Assembly: GCA_016219645.1 (NCBI GenBank)
Contig: JACRLR010000016.1
Coordinates: 62,001-126,000, forward strand
Length of the DNA stretch: 64,000 nucleotides
Direction of reading: 5' to 3'
DNA from: Nitrospirota bacterium
GTDB lineage: Bacteria > Nitrospirota > Nitrospiria > Nitrospirales > Nitrospiraceae
Shown here: piece by piece, positions 26,528-35,369 of the stretch
How the letters are laid out: every line of letters starts with the position of its first letter
Position numbering within the stretch: the stretch's first letter is position 1
Made by a program: the position numbers and the translations under genes
The notes under the pieces: model-generated
Told to the model about the DNA's origin: nothing
Database searches by the model: none
The model's input: the letters and a program-made list of their open reading frames with translations, nothing else

Positions 26528-26628
26528 AGGCCGAAGTGTTCGAAGTTCCGGAAACCTGGCACCTCGAACTTCACACCTCGAACCATCGCGTCGCGCGCGT
26601 CTCGCCTTTCCCGCCAGTCTCGCGTGTG
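26528..26628. repeat. Hairpin words between convergent genes
   Basis: CTGAAGGCCGAAGTGTTCGA, then TTCGAAGTTCC / CCTCGAACTTC complements, then GTCGCGCGCGTCTCGCC and CCCGCCAGTCTCGCG. It fills the gap between the convergent ferritin-like and sthA genes and could act as a two-way terminator. Confidence 0.5.
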
Positions 26629-28041
26629 TTATGCGGCGGCGGAGAGGCGTTTCTGACGTTGGCCCACGATATCAAGCGCTGCCACACGATAGGATTCAGC
26701 CAGCGTGGGGAAGTTGAAGATGTTTTCGACAAATGAGTCAATCGAGGCAGCATGCTGAAGCGCCATCTGGCCCATATGAATCAGTTCCGTCGCTCCCTCC
26801 CCGACAATTTGGACGCCGAGAAGGTGTTCCCCTGTCGGATCAGCGATCATTTTCAGTAAGCCGTGGCTGATCCCTGAGATCTGACCGCGGGCGATTTCGT
26901 CGAACCGTGCCCGGCCTGCTATGATTCCACGGTACCTTGTACGGGCCGCTGCTTCGTCCATGCCGATGCTGGACATTTCGGGGATCGTGTATATTCCGAC
27001 CGGAATGAGGCCTCCGGATGGTCCTTCCGAGAGACCCAAGGCATGGCAGACGGCACGCCGGCCCTGTTCCATGGCAGAGGAGGCAAGACCAGGTGGGCCG
27101 ATGAGATCGCCGACGCCGTAAATGTGTGGCACAACGGTTTGGCAGTGCTCGTTGACGGCCAGGGCTCCTTTTTCTGTGAGGGTCAAGCCGGTGGCGCTGA
27201 AGTTGAGGTCCTCCAGGTTTGGTTGCCGCCCCAAGGCCACGAGCATCTTATCGCTTGCAAACACCTGCCCGTCCTGGAGGGTTGTCACCACCTGAGAGAT
27301 CCCATCCCACCGAACGTCCTGGATCGTCTGTCCCCCATAATAGCGCCCCCCCTCCAGTTCGAAGCATTGCGTAAACACACGAACGAGTTCTTCATCGAAA
27401 AACTGGAGAGGCCGAGGCGCTCGATCGATGAGGGTGACTTGGACGCCGAGCGCGGCGAAGATCGACGCGTATTCCGATGCAATGATGCCTCCGCCCAGTA
27501 CCGTGAGCGAGCGTGGCAGGTAGATCATGGAGAGAATGGAGTCGCTGTCCAGGATATGTTCATGGTCGATCGGGATGTTGACCGGGGCGCGAGGCCTGGA
27601 CCCTGTGGCGATGACGATCGTGTCGGCGGTGACCGTTTGTGTCATGCCGTCAACCGTCAGCAGTTCGATCAAGTGGTCGGAGAGAAAACGGGCCCGGCCA
27701 TGGAACAATGTGATGCCGTTGCGCGTCAGCTGGTTCATCATATAGTCGCCGTGCGATGCAACGACTTCGTCCAAGTGGCGCATCAGAGCGGAGACCATCA
27801 GACCCGATGGGGCAGGCATGTCTGGCGTCCCGGAGGACCGTTTCATCCGGCTGGTTTGCAGCGCGCTCTCGCGGAGCGTTTTGCTGGGAATCGTTCCCCG
27901 GTACACACAGCCGCCGCCCACCCCCGGCTCGCGTTCGATCATTGCCACGTGCCTGCCGGCTTTGGCGCCCTGGATGGCAGCCTTTTGACCGGACGGGCCG
28001 CTCCCGATCACCACAATGTCATAGTGGATTACGGTACTCAT
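26629..28041 (-). CDS. sthA: Soluble pyridine nucleotide transhydrogenase
   Basis: A 470-residue FAD flavoprotein that interconverts NADPH and NADH in the cytoplasm. N-terminal FAD motif GSGPSGQKAA; GGGCVYRGTIPSKTLRES matches the SthA version of the pyridine-disulfide signature, which keeps only one of the two redox cysteines. NAD(P)-binding GGGIIASEYASI, FAD motif GVGDLIGPPGLASSAM and C-terminal dimerisation domain are present. The start overlaps the HDOD gene's stop by four bases (ATGA), so they are co-translated. Well conserved in length. Confidence 0.9.
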   Translation of the reverse strand: MSTVIHYDIVVIGSGPSGQKAAIQGAKAGRHVAMIEREPGVGGGCVYRGTIPSKTLRESALQTSRMKRSSGTPDMPAPSGLMVSALMRHLDEVVASHGDYMMNQLTRNGITLFHGRARFLSDHLIELLTVDGMTQTVTADTIVIATGSRPRAPVNIPIDHEHILDSDSILSMIYLPRSLTVLGGGIIASEYASIFAALGVQVTLIDRAPRPLQFFDEELVRVFTQCFELEGGRYYGGQTIQDVRWDGISQVVTTLQDGQVFASDKMLVALGRQPNLEDLNFSATGLTLTEKGALAVNEHCQTVVPHIYGVGDLIGPPGLASSAMEQGRRAVCHALGLSEGPSGGLIPVGIYTIPEMSSIGMDEAAARTRYRGIIAGRARFDEIARGQISGISHGLLKMIADPTGEHLLGVQIVGEGATELIHMGQMALQHAASIDSFVENIFNFPTLAESYRVAALDIVGQRQKRLSAAA

Positions 28042-28907
28042 TGCGCCATTGTATCCACGAGATTGAGGATCTTCTCTTTGAGGCTGAGCAAGGAGTCGAT
28101 ATCGTTGGGATAGAGATTAAGATCGGCAAAGACGCTGTGTTCACGAATCGTGTTGTCATCGAATGAATCGGGAATGAGCAGATAGGTTGCCAACCGGTCT
28201 GCCAGGCACGTCATCATGACTTCCTGCCGATGCGAAGGCGCCTGTTCATAGACTCTATAAAAGGTGATGGCTTCCGCCACTTGCGGGGGCAAGGCCCATT
28301 CAACCGCGATCAAGCTGCCGATGCGGGAGTGGTAGCCGTCGAGGAGGGAGGCCAGCAAGCTCGGGGCGAGTGGTCTATGCAGTTCTGCGGCAATGGTCGT
28401 GACGGTTTTGAGCACCACCGGTTTCCCAACCGCATGCAGGAGTCCGCAGAGGTAGGCGCCTTCGACATTGTATCGGCGCGTGCGCGCGATTTCCTTGGCG
28501 TAGGCTCCGCTGGCCAGGGCGTGGCGCCAGAGTTGCTTTAAGTCGGCCTCGTGTCCCGGCACCTTGACAGCCCCGCTCTTCAGAGAGATCGTGACGGCGA
28601 TCTCCGATAGTTGATTCACACCGAGCATGGCGACGGCATGTTGGAGCGAGGCAATCGGAGTCCGTGGCATATAGGCGGGAGAGTTGGCCACTCTCAGCAC
28701 GTGGGCTGCCAATGCCTGGTCGTGGTGAATGAGGGCCGACAGACGGGCTGCATCAGCCGAGGGATCGTTGGCCAGCGCCATGACCTTGCCCGCGACCTGT
28801 GGCAGCACGGGGAGGTCGATGCGATCCTTGTCGATCCGTTCGACCAACAGTTGTTCAGCCTGCTCCGGCAGTCCTACATTGTGAGGCTGTTGTGTTGTCG
28901 TATCCAT
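28038..28907 (-). CDS. HDOD-domain signalling protein
   Basis: A 289-residue cytoplasmic protein with an HDOD domain (residues ~35-230; LPVLPQVAGKVMALANDPSA, LSALIHHDQALAAHVLRVAN, ASLQHAVAMLG) and no recognisable output domain. HDOD proteins are non-catalytic HD-like modules tied to chemosensory, biofilm and type IV pilus or polarity control. It sits between two bactofilins and sthA on the minus strand, with 18 bases to the bactofilin and a 4-base overlap with sthA, so it is probably in one operon. Confidence 0.85.
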   Translation of the reverse strand: MDTTTQQPHNVGLPEQAEQLLVERIDKDRIDLPVLPQVAGKVMALANDPSADAARLSALIHHDQALAAHVLRVANSPAYMPRTPIASLQHAVAMLGVNQLSEIAVTISLKSGAVKVPGHEADLKQLWRHALASGAYAKEIARTRRYNVEGAYLCGLLHAVGKPVVLKTVTTIAAELHRPLAPSLLASLLDGYHSRIGSLIAVEWALPPQVAEAITFYRVYEQAPSHRQEVMMTCLADRLATYLLIPDSFDDNTIREHSVFADLNLYPNDIDSLLSLKEKILNLVDTMAQ

Positions 28908-28925
28908 AATAGGGGCAATCTGGTC

Positions 28926-29375
28926 TCACGATTGCTGTCTGTCGGAACACTTGTCGGCAGAAAGATTCTGAATCGTGTACACCTTCTCGTCCGATAGACG
29001 GTTGCTTTCGACTCCGGTATTGGCTCCCATGTCGGACGAGCCGTGAAAACGCGCTCCTCCTTCAATGGAAATCGCGGGCGTGCGGATATCTCCGATCAAA
29101 ATGGCTGGTTTGAGGATCTTGATTTTTTTCGAGGCAATGACATAGCCGTTAATCTTGCCGCTCGTGATCAAGATTCCCGCCTTGACGGTGCCTTTGACGA
29201 TTGCATCTTCTCCGACAGTCAGCGTCCCGGTGGTGTGGAGTTCGCCCCTAAGCCGGCCATCAAGCCGCACGTCTCCCTCCATGGTCAGGATGCCTTCGAA
29301 GACTACGTCCTTTCCCAGGAATGTCATCTCGCCCGGTCTTGTCACTTGCCCCGGCTGATTTCTCCCAAAGGCCAC
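28926..29375 (-). CDS. Bactofilin
   Basis: A 149-residue cytoskeletal protein with the bactofilin beta-helix: FLGKDVVFEGILTMEGDVRL, DGRLRGELHTTGTLTVGEDA and following rungs up to about residue 115, then a 30-residue polar tail. Bactofilins polymerise without nucleotide and position cell-wall or motility machinery. It is the second of two adjacent bactofilin genes. Confidence 0.9.
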   Translation of the reverse strand: MAFGRNQPGQVTRPGEMTFLGKDVVFEGILTMEGDVRLDGRLRGELHTTGTLTVGEDAIVKGTVKAGILITSGKINGYVIASKKIKILKPAILIGDIRTPAISIEGGARFHGSSDMGANTGVESNRLSDEKVYTIQNLSADKCSDRQQS

Positions 29376-29435
29376 GATCCCATCCTCCTCATAGAGGGCT
29401 CCTGCTCATCTGAATGACGACTCCTTGCGTCTGCC

Positions 29436-29966
29436 CTAGGCGGTGGCTCGCTTGAGAGCCACGGCCTCCGAATCCTCGACGGGGCGAGGTGGCTTCACTC
29501 GCGGCACCTCGCGAGGTACGTCTCGGGGTACTTCGCGAGGCACTTCGCGAACCATTTGGGTCATCTCGAGCGACCCGTTGAAGAGGACCCCCTCTTCAAT
29601 CGAAAGTACCGGCGTCTTCACCCCGCCGCTGAGGACAGCGGGAGCCTGCAGTTTGACCTTTTCTTTGGCCGTGACATCGCCTGTTATTTTACCCATGCAC
29701 ACAATGGTTCCCGCCGTCACCTTCGCGGTGATCACGGCTCCTTCTCCGACCAACAGGCTCCCATCTGTATGGATCTCTCCATCAAGCGCCCCGTCGATCC
29801 TCACCGTCCCGCTGTAGGTGATCGTTCCCTTAAATTCGACGCCTTTGCCGACGAAGGCGACGATGGTCTCAGACGATTCCGGCCTGGTGCCGGCAGACGT
29901 CGGGAGGCTTTCGCTTGAGAGGGGGTAGGTCGAACGTCTGTTGTCCTGTTTATCCGGCTGCCACAT
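29436..29966 (-). CDS. Bactofilin with repeated Val-Pro-Arg-Glu tail
   Basis: A 176-residue bactofilin: variable N-terminus (~30 residues), beta-helix at about 33-125 (FVGKGVEFKGTITYSGTVRI), then four tandem VPRE/VPRD tetrads in the tail (VREVPREVPRDVPREVPR) and a Pro-rich end. The tetrads come from a 12-base tandem DNA repeat at about 29500-29550. Adjacent to a second bactofilin and an HDOD gene, suggesting a paired scaffold and regulator. The basic, Pro-rich tail could bind membranes or partners. Confidence 0.9.
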   Translation of the reverse strand: MWQPDKQDNRRSTYPLSSESLPTSAGTRPESSETIVAFVGKGVEFKGTITYSGTVRIDGALDGEIHTDGSLLVGEGAVITAKVTAGTIVCMGKITGDVTAKEKVKLQAPAVLSGGVKTPVLSIEEGVLFNGSLEMTQMVREVPREVPRDVPREVPRVKPPRPVEDSEAVALKRATA

Positions 29967-30318
29967 CGTGGGTCCTCCTCTAGTTGTTCAGACAGGAATA
30001 GCCGTGCCCGGAGTCTGTCAGCAACTGTATCGGTTGGGCGGAGAGAAATATTGAGCATGCTGTGTGGATGTAGTCAGGCCAACAGTATGTCGGACTGGCT
30101 CGCTGCCAAAAGGAAGGCCGGGTATGGTCCACTCTCATGGCGCCATAGCAAGGCCTGGTACATATACGTAGGACACGATAATCCGTATTTGTTGCAATTT
30201 CCCTGAAAGTATTAGGCTTGCTGTCAGATTTCTAGAGCTGAATAGCATTATTGTCATTAGGGGTGGATGCATATAGATTCTGCTGCCACATGCCGCATTT
30301 TTCTTATAGGGGTTCCAG
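29967..30318. other. Divergent gap between bactofilin and LuxR-type regulator
   Basis: Separates the minus-strand bactofilin operon from the plus-strand regulator, so it must hold two promoters. It is AT-richer toward 30180-30300 (TTGTTGCAATTTCCC, TAATGTCATT-like words), but no clear -35/-10 pair, palindrome or sigma-54 element is seen. Confidence 0.4.
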
Positions 30319-31047
30319 ATGAAAACGAAACTTCTCGCGACGACTCAACCGGTCAGGGTGTTACTGGTGGACGATCATGAAGTCACCAGAGTCGGGTTGC
30401 GGGCCGTGCTCACTCGAGCGCGCGACATCAAGGTTGTCGGAGAAGCCGCTACTGCCGACGCTGCCATAGCTGCAGCTCTCGATCTCAATCCGGATGTGGT
30501 GCTCATGGATGTCCGCTTGCCCACTGGCGACGGAGTGGAGGCCTGTCGCGCCATCAGAGAGTCCTGCCCTGCCACGAAGGTACTCTTCCTCACCTCCTAT
30601 CCGGATAATGAGGCCGTGTTGGCGGCAGTTATCGGGGGGGCAGCCGGCTATCTGTTGAAACAAGTGGATGCTGAAGGCTTGCGGCAGGCTATTCATGCAG
30701 TGGCCCAGGGCCAGTCGATTCTTGACCCCGCGATTACCCAGCCGCTCTTGACCCGGGTGCGGCGACAAACAGATGAGGAATCCGAGCCCAAGCGAACGAC
30801 CCTCTCCACCCAGCAGCAACGAGTGCTTGCGCTTGTTGCCGAGGGAAAAACCAACAAGGAAATCGGTTCATCGCTCGACCTGAGCGATAAGACGGTGAAG
30901 AACTATATCCGGTTCATCTTCCAGAAGCTGAAAGTAACCAGACGCGCTCAAGCTGCGGCTCTTTTCATCCGTGACTCTGCCTCAGCGAGCCAGTCGGGCC
31001 AGGATTCATTTCCGAGGTTGGGTAAGACTTCCGCGTACCTCCGGTAA
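30319..31047 (+). CDS. NarL/DevR-type response regulator (orphan)
   Basis: A 242-residue two-domain regulator. The receiver (residues ~13-130) has acidic residues D18/D19 in LLVDDH, phosphoacceptor D64 in VLMDVRLP, the FLTSY switch and the Lys in LLKQVD. The C-terminal LuxR HTH (residues ~165-225) has LSTQQQRVLALVAEGKTNKE and LDLSDKTVKNYIRFIFQKL. No histidine kinase gene is beside it, so its partner is elsewhere. It precedes the FleQ-like gene by 418 bases on the same strand; regulatory linkage to motility is only inference. Confidence 0.85.
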   Translation: MKTKLLATTQPVRVLLVDDHEVTRVGLRAVLTRARDIKVVGEAATADAAIAAALDLNPDVVLMDVRLPTGDGVEACRAIRESCPATKVLFLTSYPDNEAVLAAVIGGAAGYLLKQVDAEGLRQAIHAVAQGQSILDPAITQPLLTRVRRQTDEESEPKRTTLSTQQQRVLALVAEGKTNKEIGSSLDLSDKTVKNYIRFIFQKLKVTRRAQAAALFIRDSASASQSGQDSFPRLGKTSAYLR

Positions 31048-31465
31048 CCGACCGCGATCCGGCTGTGCCCCCCCCCGCGCGCGATCCTGCGAATCGCTTC
31101 CTCTCTTTCCTTCAAGATCTCTAGTCGCGCCTTCGTGAGGACCTCGCATGTCTCGCTTGCGAGTCACTGCAACCATCCGACAGAACATGTAGTCCAAAAC
31201 AATAGAGCCGTAATAGAGCGTATAGGCTCTGCTTAATAGAGCCAATTGCGATATTAAGTAACCCCATAATCTCAGCATCAGTAGAGCTATTAAGCACTTT
31301 CTGATCTGGAGATCTCTAATACGCTTAGTATTGACGCGTTGCGTGTAGTTCGTCACAGCAAATCCCCGATAAGGTCGGTTTACGCCTATCACGTAATGAC
31401 CGGGATTCTCTGTGCCAGTAACGAACTGGTGTCATAGGCCATCACATTATTATGAGGAATACAGC
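31048..31465. other. AT-rich leader of the FleQ-like gene with inverted repeats
   Basis: Within 31200-31332: three copies of AATAGAGC, an inverted pair GCTTAATAG (31231-31239) / CTATTAAGC (31287-31295), and a short palindrome AATACGCTTAGTATT (31318-31332). The base composition is clearly lower in GC than its surroundings. It could hold operators or a structured leader for the downstream regulator. An open frame on the opposite strand (31006-31392) looks spurious. Confidence 0.4.
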
Positions 31466-32875
31466 ATGAGTCTCTTGTCTATTCTTGTGGTAGAGGACGA
31501 CACAGGCCTGCAGAGTCTGCTTCAGCGGCTGTTATCTCGGGAAGGTCGTCGGGTGACGATTGTCGGGAGCGGGCAGGAGGCCATACGCGTAGCCCAGGAG
31601 ATGCCTGTTCACATGCTGGTGACGGATTTGAAGCTGCCCGATATCGACGGCTGTGCCGTCCTGGAGCGCATTCTCCAGATCGATTCCAACGTGATTGGGA
31701 TTGTGATGACCGGCCACGGCTCAATCGACAGTGCTGTCAAAGCGATGAAGGCCGGCGCCTTTGATTTTCTCGCAAAACCGTTCGACAACGAAGTCCTTGC
31801 GAATCTGGTCGACAAGGCCGTGGAGGTGCATCGCCGTCGCGAGAACAAGCCATCGTCCCGGAGAGCCGTCAGTGAGCAATACCGGATGGAGCAGTTCGTC
31901 GGTACGAGCGAACCGATCCGGCGCGTGCTTGATTTTGTGGCAAAGGTTGCGGACTGCGACAGCACCGTCTTGATTCAAGGGGAGAGCGGGACCGGCAAGG
32001 AGTTGGTCGCGCGCATGCTGCATTTTAACAGTGAAACCAAAGACCGTCCGCTTGTCCCGGTCAATTGCGGCGCGATTCCCGAGAATCTCCTCGAATCTGA
32101 ATTATTCGGACACGAGAAGGGAGCGTTCACTGGCGCGGCGCATACGCGAATAGGCCGGTTTGAGGCGGCGCACGGCGGGACGATCTTTCTGGATGAAATC
32201 GGTGAGTTGAGCCTCGCACTGCAAGTCAAGCTGCTGCGGGTGCTGCAAGAGCGTTCGTTCGAACGGGTGGGGGGCAGCAGAACGATCGACGTGGATGTCC
32301 GTGTCGTGGCCGCGACCAATCAGGACCTGGAGCTGGCCGTGCAGCAGAAGCGGTTCCGTGAAGATCTCTACTATCGTCTGAATGTCATCCCTGTCACCAT
32401 TCCACCGTTGAGAGAGCGGCGCAGCGACATTCCCCAATTAGTGAATCATTTCTTGAAAAGAATGATGCGCGGGAGACGGGCTTCCGCGGCGAGCTGTTCT
32501 CCTGAGGCGCTGAGCTGTCTCATGGACTATCACTGGCCTGGAAATATCCGGGAATTGGAGAATATCATCGAGCGTCTCGTGGTCTTGAGTCGCTCGGGAA
32601 CGATCGAAGTCGCCGATCTTCCGGAGCGGCTGCAGCGCCGCCCGGTCTCTGCCGATCCGGCCGAGGCGCAGTTCATTCCCTTCAGCGATCAGGGGGTGAA
32701 CCTGTCGCGAGAGGTTGAGCAATTAGAGAACCGTCTCATCATCGGCGCGCTTCGACAAGCCAACGGGATTACGAGCAAGGCCGCCCAGCTGCTCCATGTA
32801 AACCGCACCACCCTCGTCGAGAAGATGAAGCGCAAGGGGTTTGCCTCGAAGACTCAAGGCTGCCCGGTCTTTTAG
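31466..32875 (+). CDS. fleQ: FleQ-like sigma-54 dependent transcription activator
   Basis: A 469-residue enhancer-binding protein, probably the flagellar master regulator. Receiver (1-120) with D11/D12 and phosphoacceptor D54 (VTDLKLPD); AAA+ domain (~150-385) with Walker A GESGTGKE, the sigma-54 contact GAFTGA and Walker B FLDEIGE; and a Fis-type HTH (~425-469) ending in NRTTLVEKMKRKGF, which closely matches the FleQ recognition-helix signature. Unlike classical FleQ, its receiver appears phosphorylatable. The ATG at 31466 has TGAGGAATACAGC upstream. A FleQ-box-like palindrome and sigma-54 promoter lie just downstream (33060, 33181). Confidence 0.85.
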   Translation: MSLLSILVVEDDTGLQSLLQRLLSREGRRVTIVGSGQEAIRVAQEMPVHMLVTDLKLPDIDGCAVLERILQIDSNVIGIVMTGHGSIDSAVKAMKAGAFDFLAKPFDNEVLANLVDKAVEVHRRRENKPSSRRAVSEQYRMEQFVGTSEPIRRVLDFVAKVADCDSTVLIQGESGTGKELVARMLHFNSETKDRPLVPVNCGAIPENLLESELFGHEKGAFTGAAHTRIGRFEAAHGGTIFLDEIGELSLALQVKLLRVLQERSFERVGGSRTIDVDVRVVAATNQDLELAVQQKRFREDLYYRLNVIPVTIPPLRERRSDIPQLVNHFLKRMMRGRRASAASCSPEALSCLMDYHWPGNIRELENIIERLVVLSRSGTIEVADLPERLQRRPVSADPAEAQFIPFSDQGVNLSREVEQLENRLIIGALRQANGITSKAAQLLHVNRTTLVEKMKRKGFASKTQGCPVF

Positions 32876-32889
32876 CGGGGCGCTGAACA

Positions 32890-32973
32890 CGGTCTCTCTG
32901 GTCTGTCTTGTTCATCTGGTTAGTCTGGTTGTTGGGTTGAACGAAATGAACCAGAGAGACCAGATGAACCTGT
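32890..32973. repeat. A-type periodic hairpin, copy 7
   Basis: Left arm GTCTCTCTGGTCTGTCTTGT and onward, loop TTGAACGAAATG, right arm AACCAGAGAGACCAGATGAA. Placed 15 bases after the fleQ-like stop, so it probably ends that transcript before the next operon's promoter. Confidence 0.8.
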
Positions 32974-33053
32974 CTCGCGTGATCCTCCTCCAGCACATCA
33001 TTCCTGATCGTCCCCTGACGCCATCGTGTTGAATATGTGCGGCGCTCCCAGTA

Positions 33054-33090
33054 CCCGCTCCGTCAATCGATTGACGGATGAGCGAGCGGG
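33054..33090. promoter_or_regulatory. Palindromic FleQ-box-like site
   Basis: A perfect 18-base palindrome CCGTCAATCGATTGACGG (33060-33077), containing GTCA-N6-TGAC, flanked by CCCGCTC / GAGCGGG. The 14-base centre GTCAATCGATTGAC is close to the GTCaNTAAAtTGAC consensus described for Pseudomonas FleQ. It lies about 112 bases upstream of the sigma-54 -24 element, a usual enhancer distance. Confidence 0.6.
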
Positions 33091-33179
33091 GCGTCGGATG
33101 TTTGACGGGTTTCGATGAATCGTGGCGCGGCAAGCCGCATGTTCATTCGTTACGCCAGAAATTCGCGACGCCATTCAAA

Positions 33180-33195
33180 GGGCACAGAAATTGCT
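33180..33195 (+). promoter_or_regulatory. Sigma-54 promoter of TPR-fleS-fleR operon
   Basis: GGGCACAGAAATTGCT matches TGGCACG-N4-TTGCW, with GG (33181-33182) and GC (33193-33194) separated by exactly 10 bases. The transcript would start about 33206, a few bases before the first ATGs (33213, 33222) of the TPR gene. Confidence 0.7.
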
Positions 33196-33212
33196 GACTG
33201 CTCTGTGTGGGT

Positions 33213-35369
33213 ATGAGTACCATGAACTCTTGCAATTGGTGCATCCTCGGCTCGCTTATGCTGGGCCTTCCACTGTATTCCGGTTTTGCCGGTGAGCTGA
33301 CAGATGCGTCGGTCACGCCATCACCGACCACTGTGAGTTCATCTCAAGCGGGCCTGGGGACGTCCCCAACGCGCATGGCCCTGCCGGACGATGGGCCCCG
33401 CTATGATCGAACCGTGGAGGGGGCCGGGGCCTTACAATTCCAGGCTGCGGTTGACGCACTTGGCAGCGGGCAGCATGCCATCGCCCGTGCCGGCTTCGAC
33501 AAGCTTGCCACTCTGGATTCCTCCAGCTCATTGATCCCGCCGTTGAAGGCCTTCCTGGCGGAACTTACCCTGATCGAGAATCCAACCGACCATGGCCGGC
33601 GAGACGCGATTGAGCAATATCGCAGCATCATCGGCCAGTATCCAAAAAATCCCAATGCGTTCCGGGCGCTCTGGCGAGTCGGCGATCTGTATGTCGAATT
33701 GCGATGGTATCAAGAGGCTGTCGGCGCCTATGAGTATGCGCTTTCCCTCGACCTGCCTCGTCCGGATGCGGACCGCTCCCTGCTTGCTTTGGGGGGCGTA
33801 CTTGGCGAGTTGGGTCGATGGACGGAAGCGGAACGGGCCTTCGACCAGGTTCGAAAACGGGCTACGGACGATCGCCTTGTCAAGAGAGCCACGTTGGAGC
33901 TGGCCAATGCGCTCTATGCCCAGTGGCGTAAGCCTGATGCAGTGCCGATATACGATCTCCTGTCCCGGCGCTGGCCTGATTTCCTCAAACACAATCCTGA
34001 TGCATTGCAGCAGTATGGCGACGCCCTCTTTGATATTCAGGAACTGAGAAGGGCCTGTGCAATCGATATGCTCTTGTACAACCTGTTTCCGTCAAACCGG
34101 CATGCTGGTACGGCGCTCGTCCGCCTCGGGGACAGCCATAGCCGGCTCGGCTTGCGAAGGCCGGCTGAGATTTTTTACACGGCTGCCCAAACCCAGTATC
34201 CAGATACAGCGGCAGGCGCTGTGGCTCGCATGCGGTTGTCGCAAATCGAACAGGAAATTGCGGCGTCGGCGGGAGAAGGACTCCTGCGTAAAAAGGTGGA
34301 GGGTATCATCCGGGGTAGCGGCATCTCGTATCTGGAGCCGTCCAGCGCAGAGGATCTCTATAAGACCATTGCGCTGGAACATCGTGATGACATGCTCGGC
34401 AGCGAAGCGCTGTTCCATTTGGCAGAGCACTATGAATTGCAAGGGAATCCTGCTCGCGGTATCCAGGTGTACCAAGACGTCACCCGGCGGGCAGGCGTCA
34501 TTCTCCATGATCCCTGGCCCCCGGCTGCGGGACTCCATCTGACCTCAGTATTGAAACCCCAGTTGGAAGCGGCACTCAAGGACAAGAAGGATATCCAGGC
34601 GCTCACGCTGTTTCATAGCCACGGGCAGGCTCCGGAACAGTATTACATCGGGACGCCTACGTTACTGGAGGTCGCCGATGTCCATCGACGGCTCGGTTTC
34701 CCGACCGAGGCGGTCCACCTCTATCAGACATTTGTGAAGGGCCGGAAGGTGCCCCCCCTTCACGAAGCGGTGCTTATCGGCCTGGGCGAAAGTTATATGG
34801 ATCAGTCAGACCCGTCGGCCGCCAGAAACGTATTCGAAAGTTTCCGTCTTCAGTATCCGCAGAGCCCGCGGTCTCCGTTGGTCTCACGGCAATTGACCGC
34901 GGCCATGCTTGAACAGGGAGATCGCCGGAGCGCCATCAGGGTTCTGAAGCGATGGGCGCGATTAGAACCGCGCGATGCGGCGCAAGACTGGATCTATGTG
35001 ACGCTTGCGCGGACGTTGGCAGAAGATCAACAGCCGGAGGAGGCTGTGGCGGCATTCGAGCGCGCATGGCGCCACAATGCGCTCCGGGCGCCACACGATA
35101 TTCTGCTGTATGCCGATCTGCTCGTGAAACTGCATCAACCGGAACGGGCTGCGGATCTCTACAAGGAGGCACTGAAGGCAGGGCCTGACCAGCCGGCGGC
35201 GGAATGGGCGCGTGTGCAGCTCGCCATGAACTCAGCGGCCAAGGATGGGAAAGAACCAGGGCCGAGGGCCGTGGCATCGGAGGCAGGCTTTGACGATCCG
35301 CTGCTCCATCGTGTTGCAGCGGCGGTGCAGATAAGCCTCCAAGCGGCCATGGGAAAGGAAGGGGAATAA
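33213..35369 (+). CDS. Exported TPR-repeat protein
   Basis: A ~718-residue protein with an N-terminal signal (CILGSLMLGLPLYSGFAG) and mostly tetratricopeptide-type helical repeats through to the C-terminus (examples: GRRDAIEQYRSIIGQYPKNP; LGGVLGELGRWTEAERAFDQ; AEDQQPEEAVAAFERAWRHN). It probably lies in the periplasm. It is the first gene of the sigma-54-driven operon, and its stop overlaps the kinase start (TAATG), so it is tightly coupled to FleSR signalling. Start may be ATG 33213 or 33222. No family-specific function is known; a scaffold or sensor role in flagellar assembly is an inference. Confidence 0.75.
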   Translation: MSTMNSCNWCILGSLMLGLPLYSGFAGELTDASVTPSPTTVSSSQAGLGTSPTRMALPDDGPRYDRTVEGAGALQFQAAVDALGSGQHAIARAGFDKLATLDSSSSLIPPLKAFLAELTLIENPTDHGRRDAIEQYRSIIGQYPKNPNAFRALWRVGDLYVELRWYQEAVGAYEYALSLDLPRPDADRSLLALGGVLGELGRWTEAERAFDQVRKRATDDRLVKRATLELANALYAQWRKPDAVPIYDLLSRRWPDFLKHNPDALQQYGDALFDIQELRRACAIDMLLYNLFPSNRHAGTALVRLGDSHSRLGLRRPAEIFYTAAQTQYPDTAAGAVARMRLSQIEQEIAASAGEGLLRKKVEGIIRGSGISYLEPSSAEDLYKTIALEHRDDMLGSEALFHLAEHYELQGNPARGIQVYQDVTRRAGVILHDPWPPAAGLHLTSVLKPQLEAALKDKKDIQALTLFHSHGQAPEQYYIGTPTLLEVADVHRRLGFPTEAVHLYQTFVKGRKVPPLHEAVLIGLGESYMDQSDPSAARNVFESFRLQYPQSPRSPLVSRQLTAAMLEQGDRRSAIRVLKRWARLEPRDAAQDWIYVTLARTLAEDQQPEEAVAAFERAWRHNALRAPHDILLYADLLVKLHQPERAADLYKEALKAGPDQPAAEWARVQLAMNSAAKDGKEPGPRAVASEAGFDDPLLHRVAAAVQISLQAAMGKEGE

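Noticed and set aside
31006-31392. Minus-strand frame of 128 codons in the gap before the FleQ-like gene
   Set aside because: No ribosome site, overlaps the 3' end of the NarL-type gene and an AT-rich repeat region, and the sequence lacks any domain pattern.
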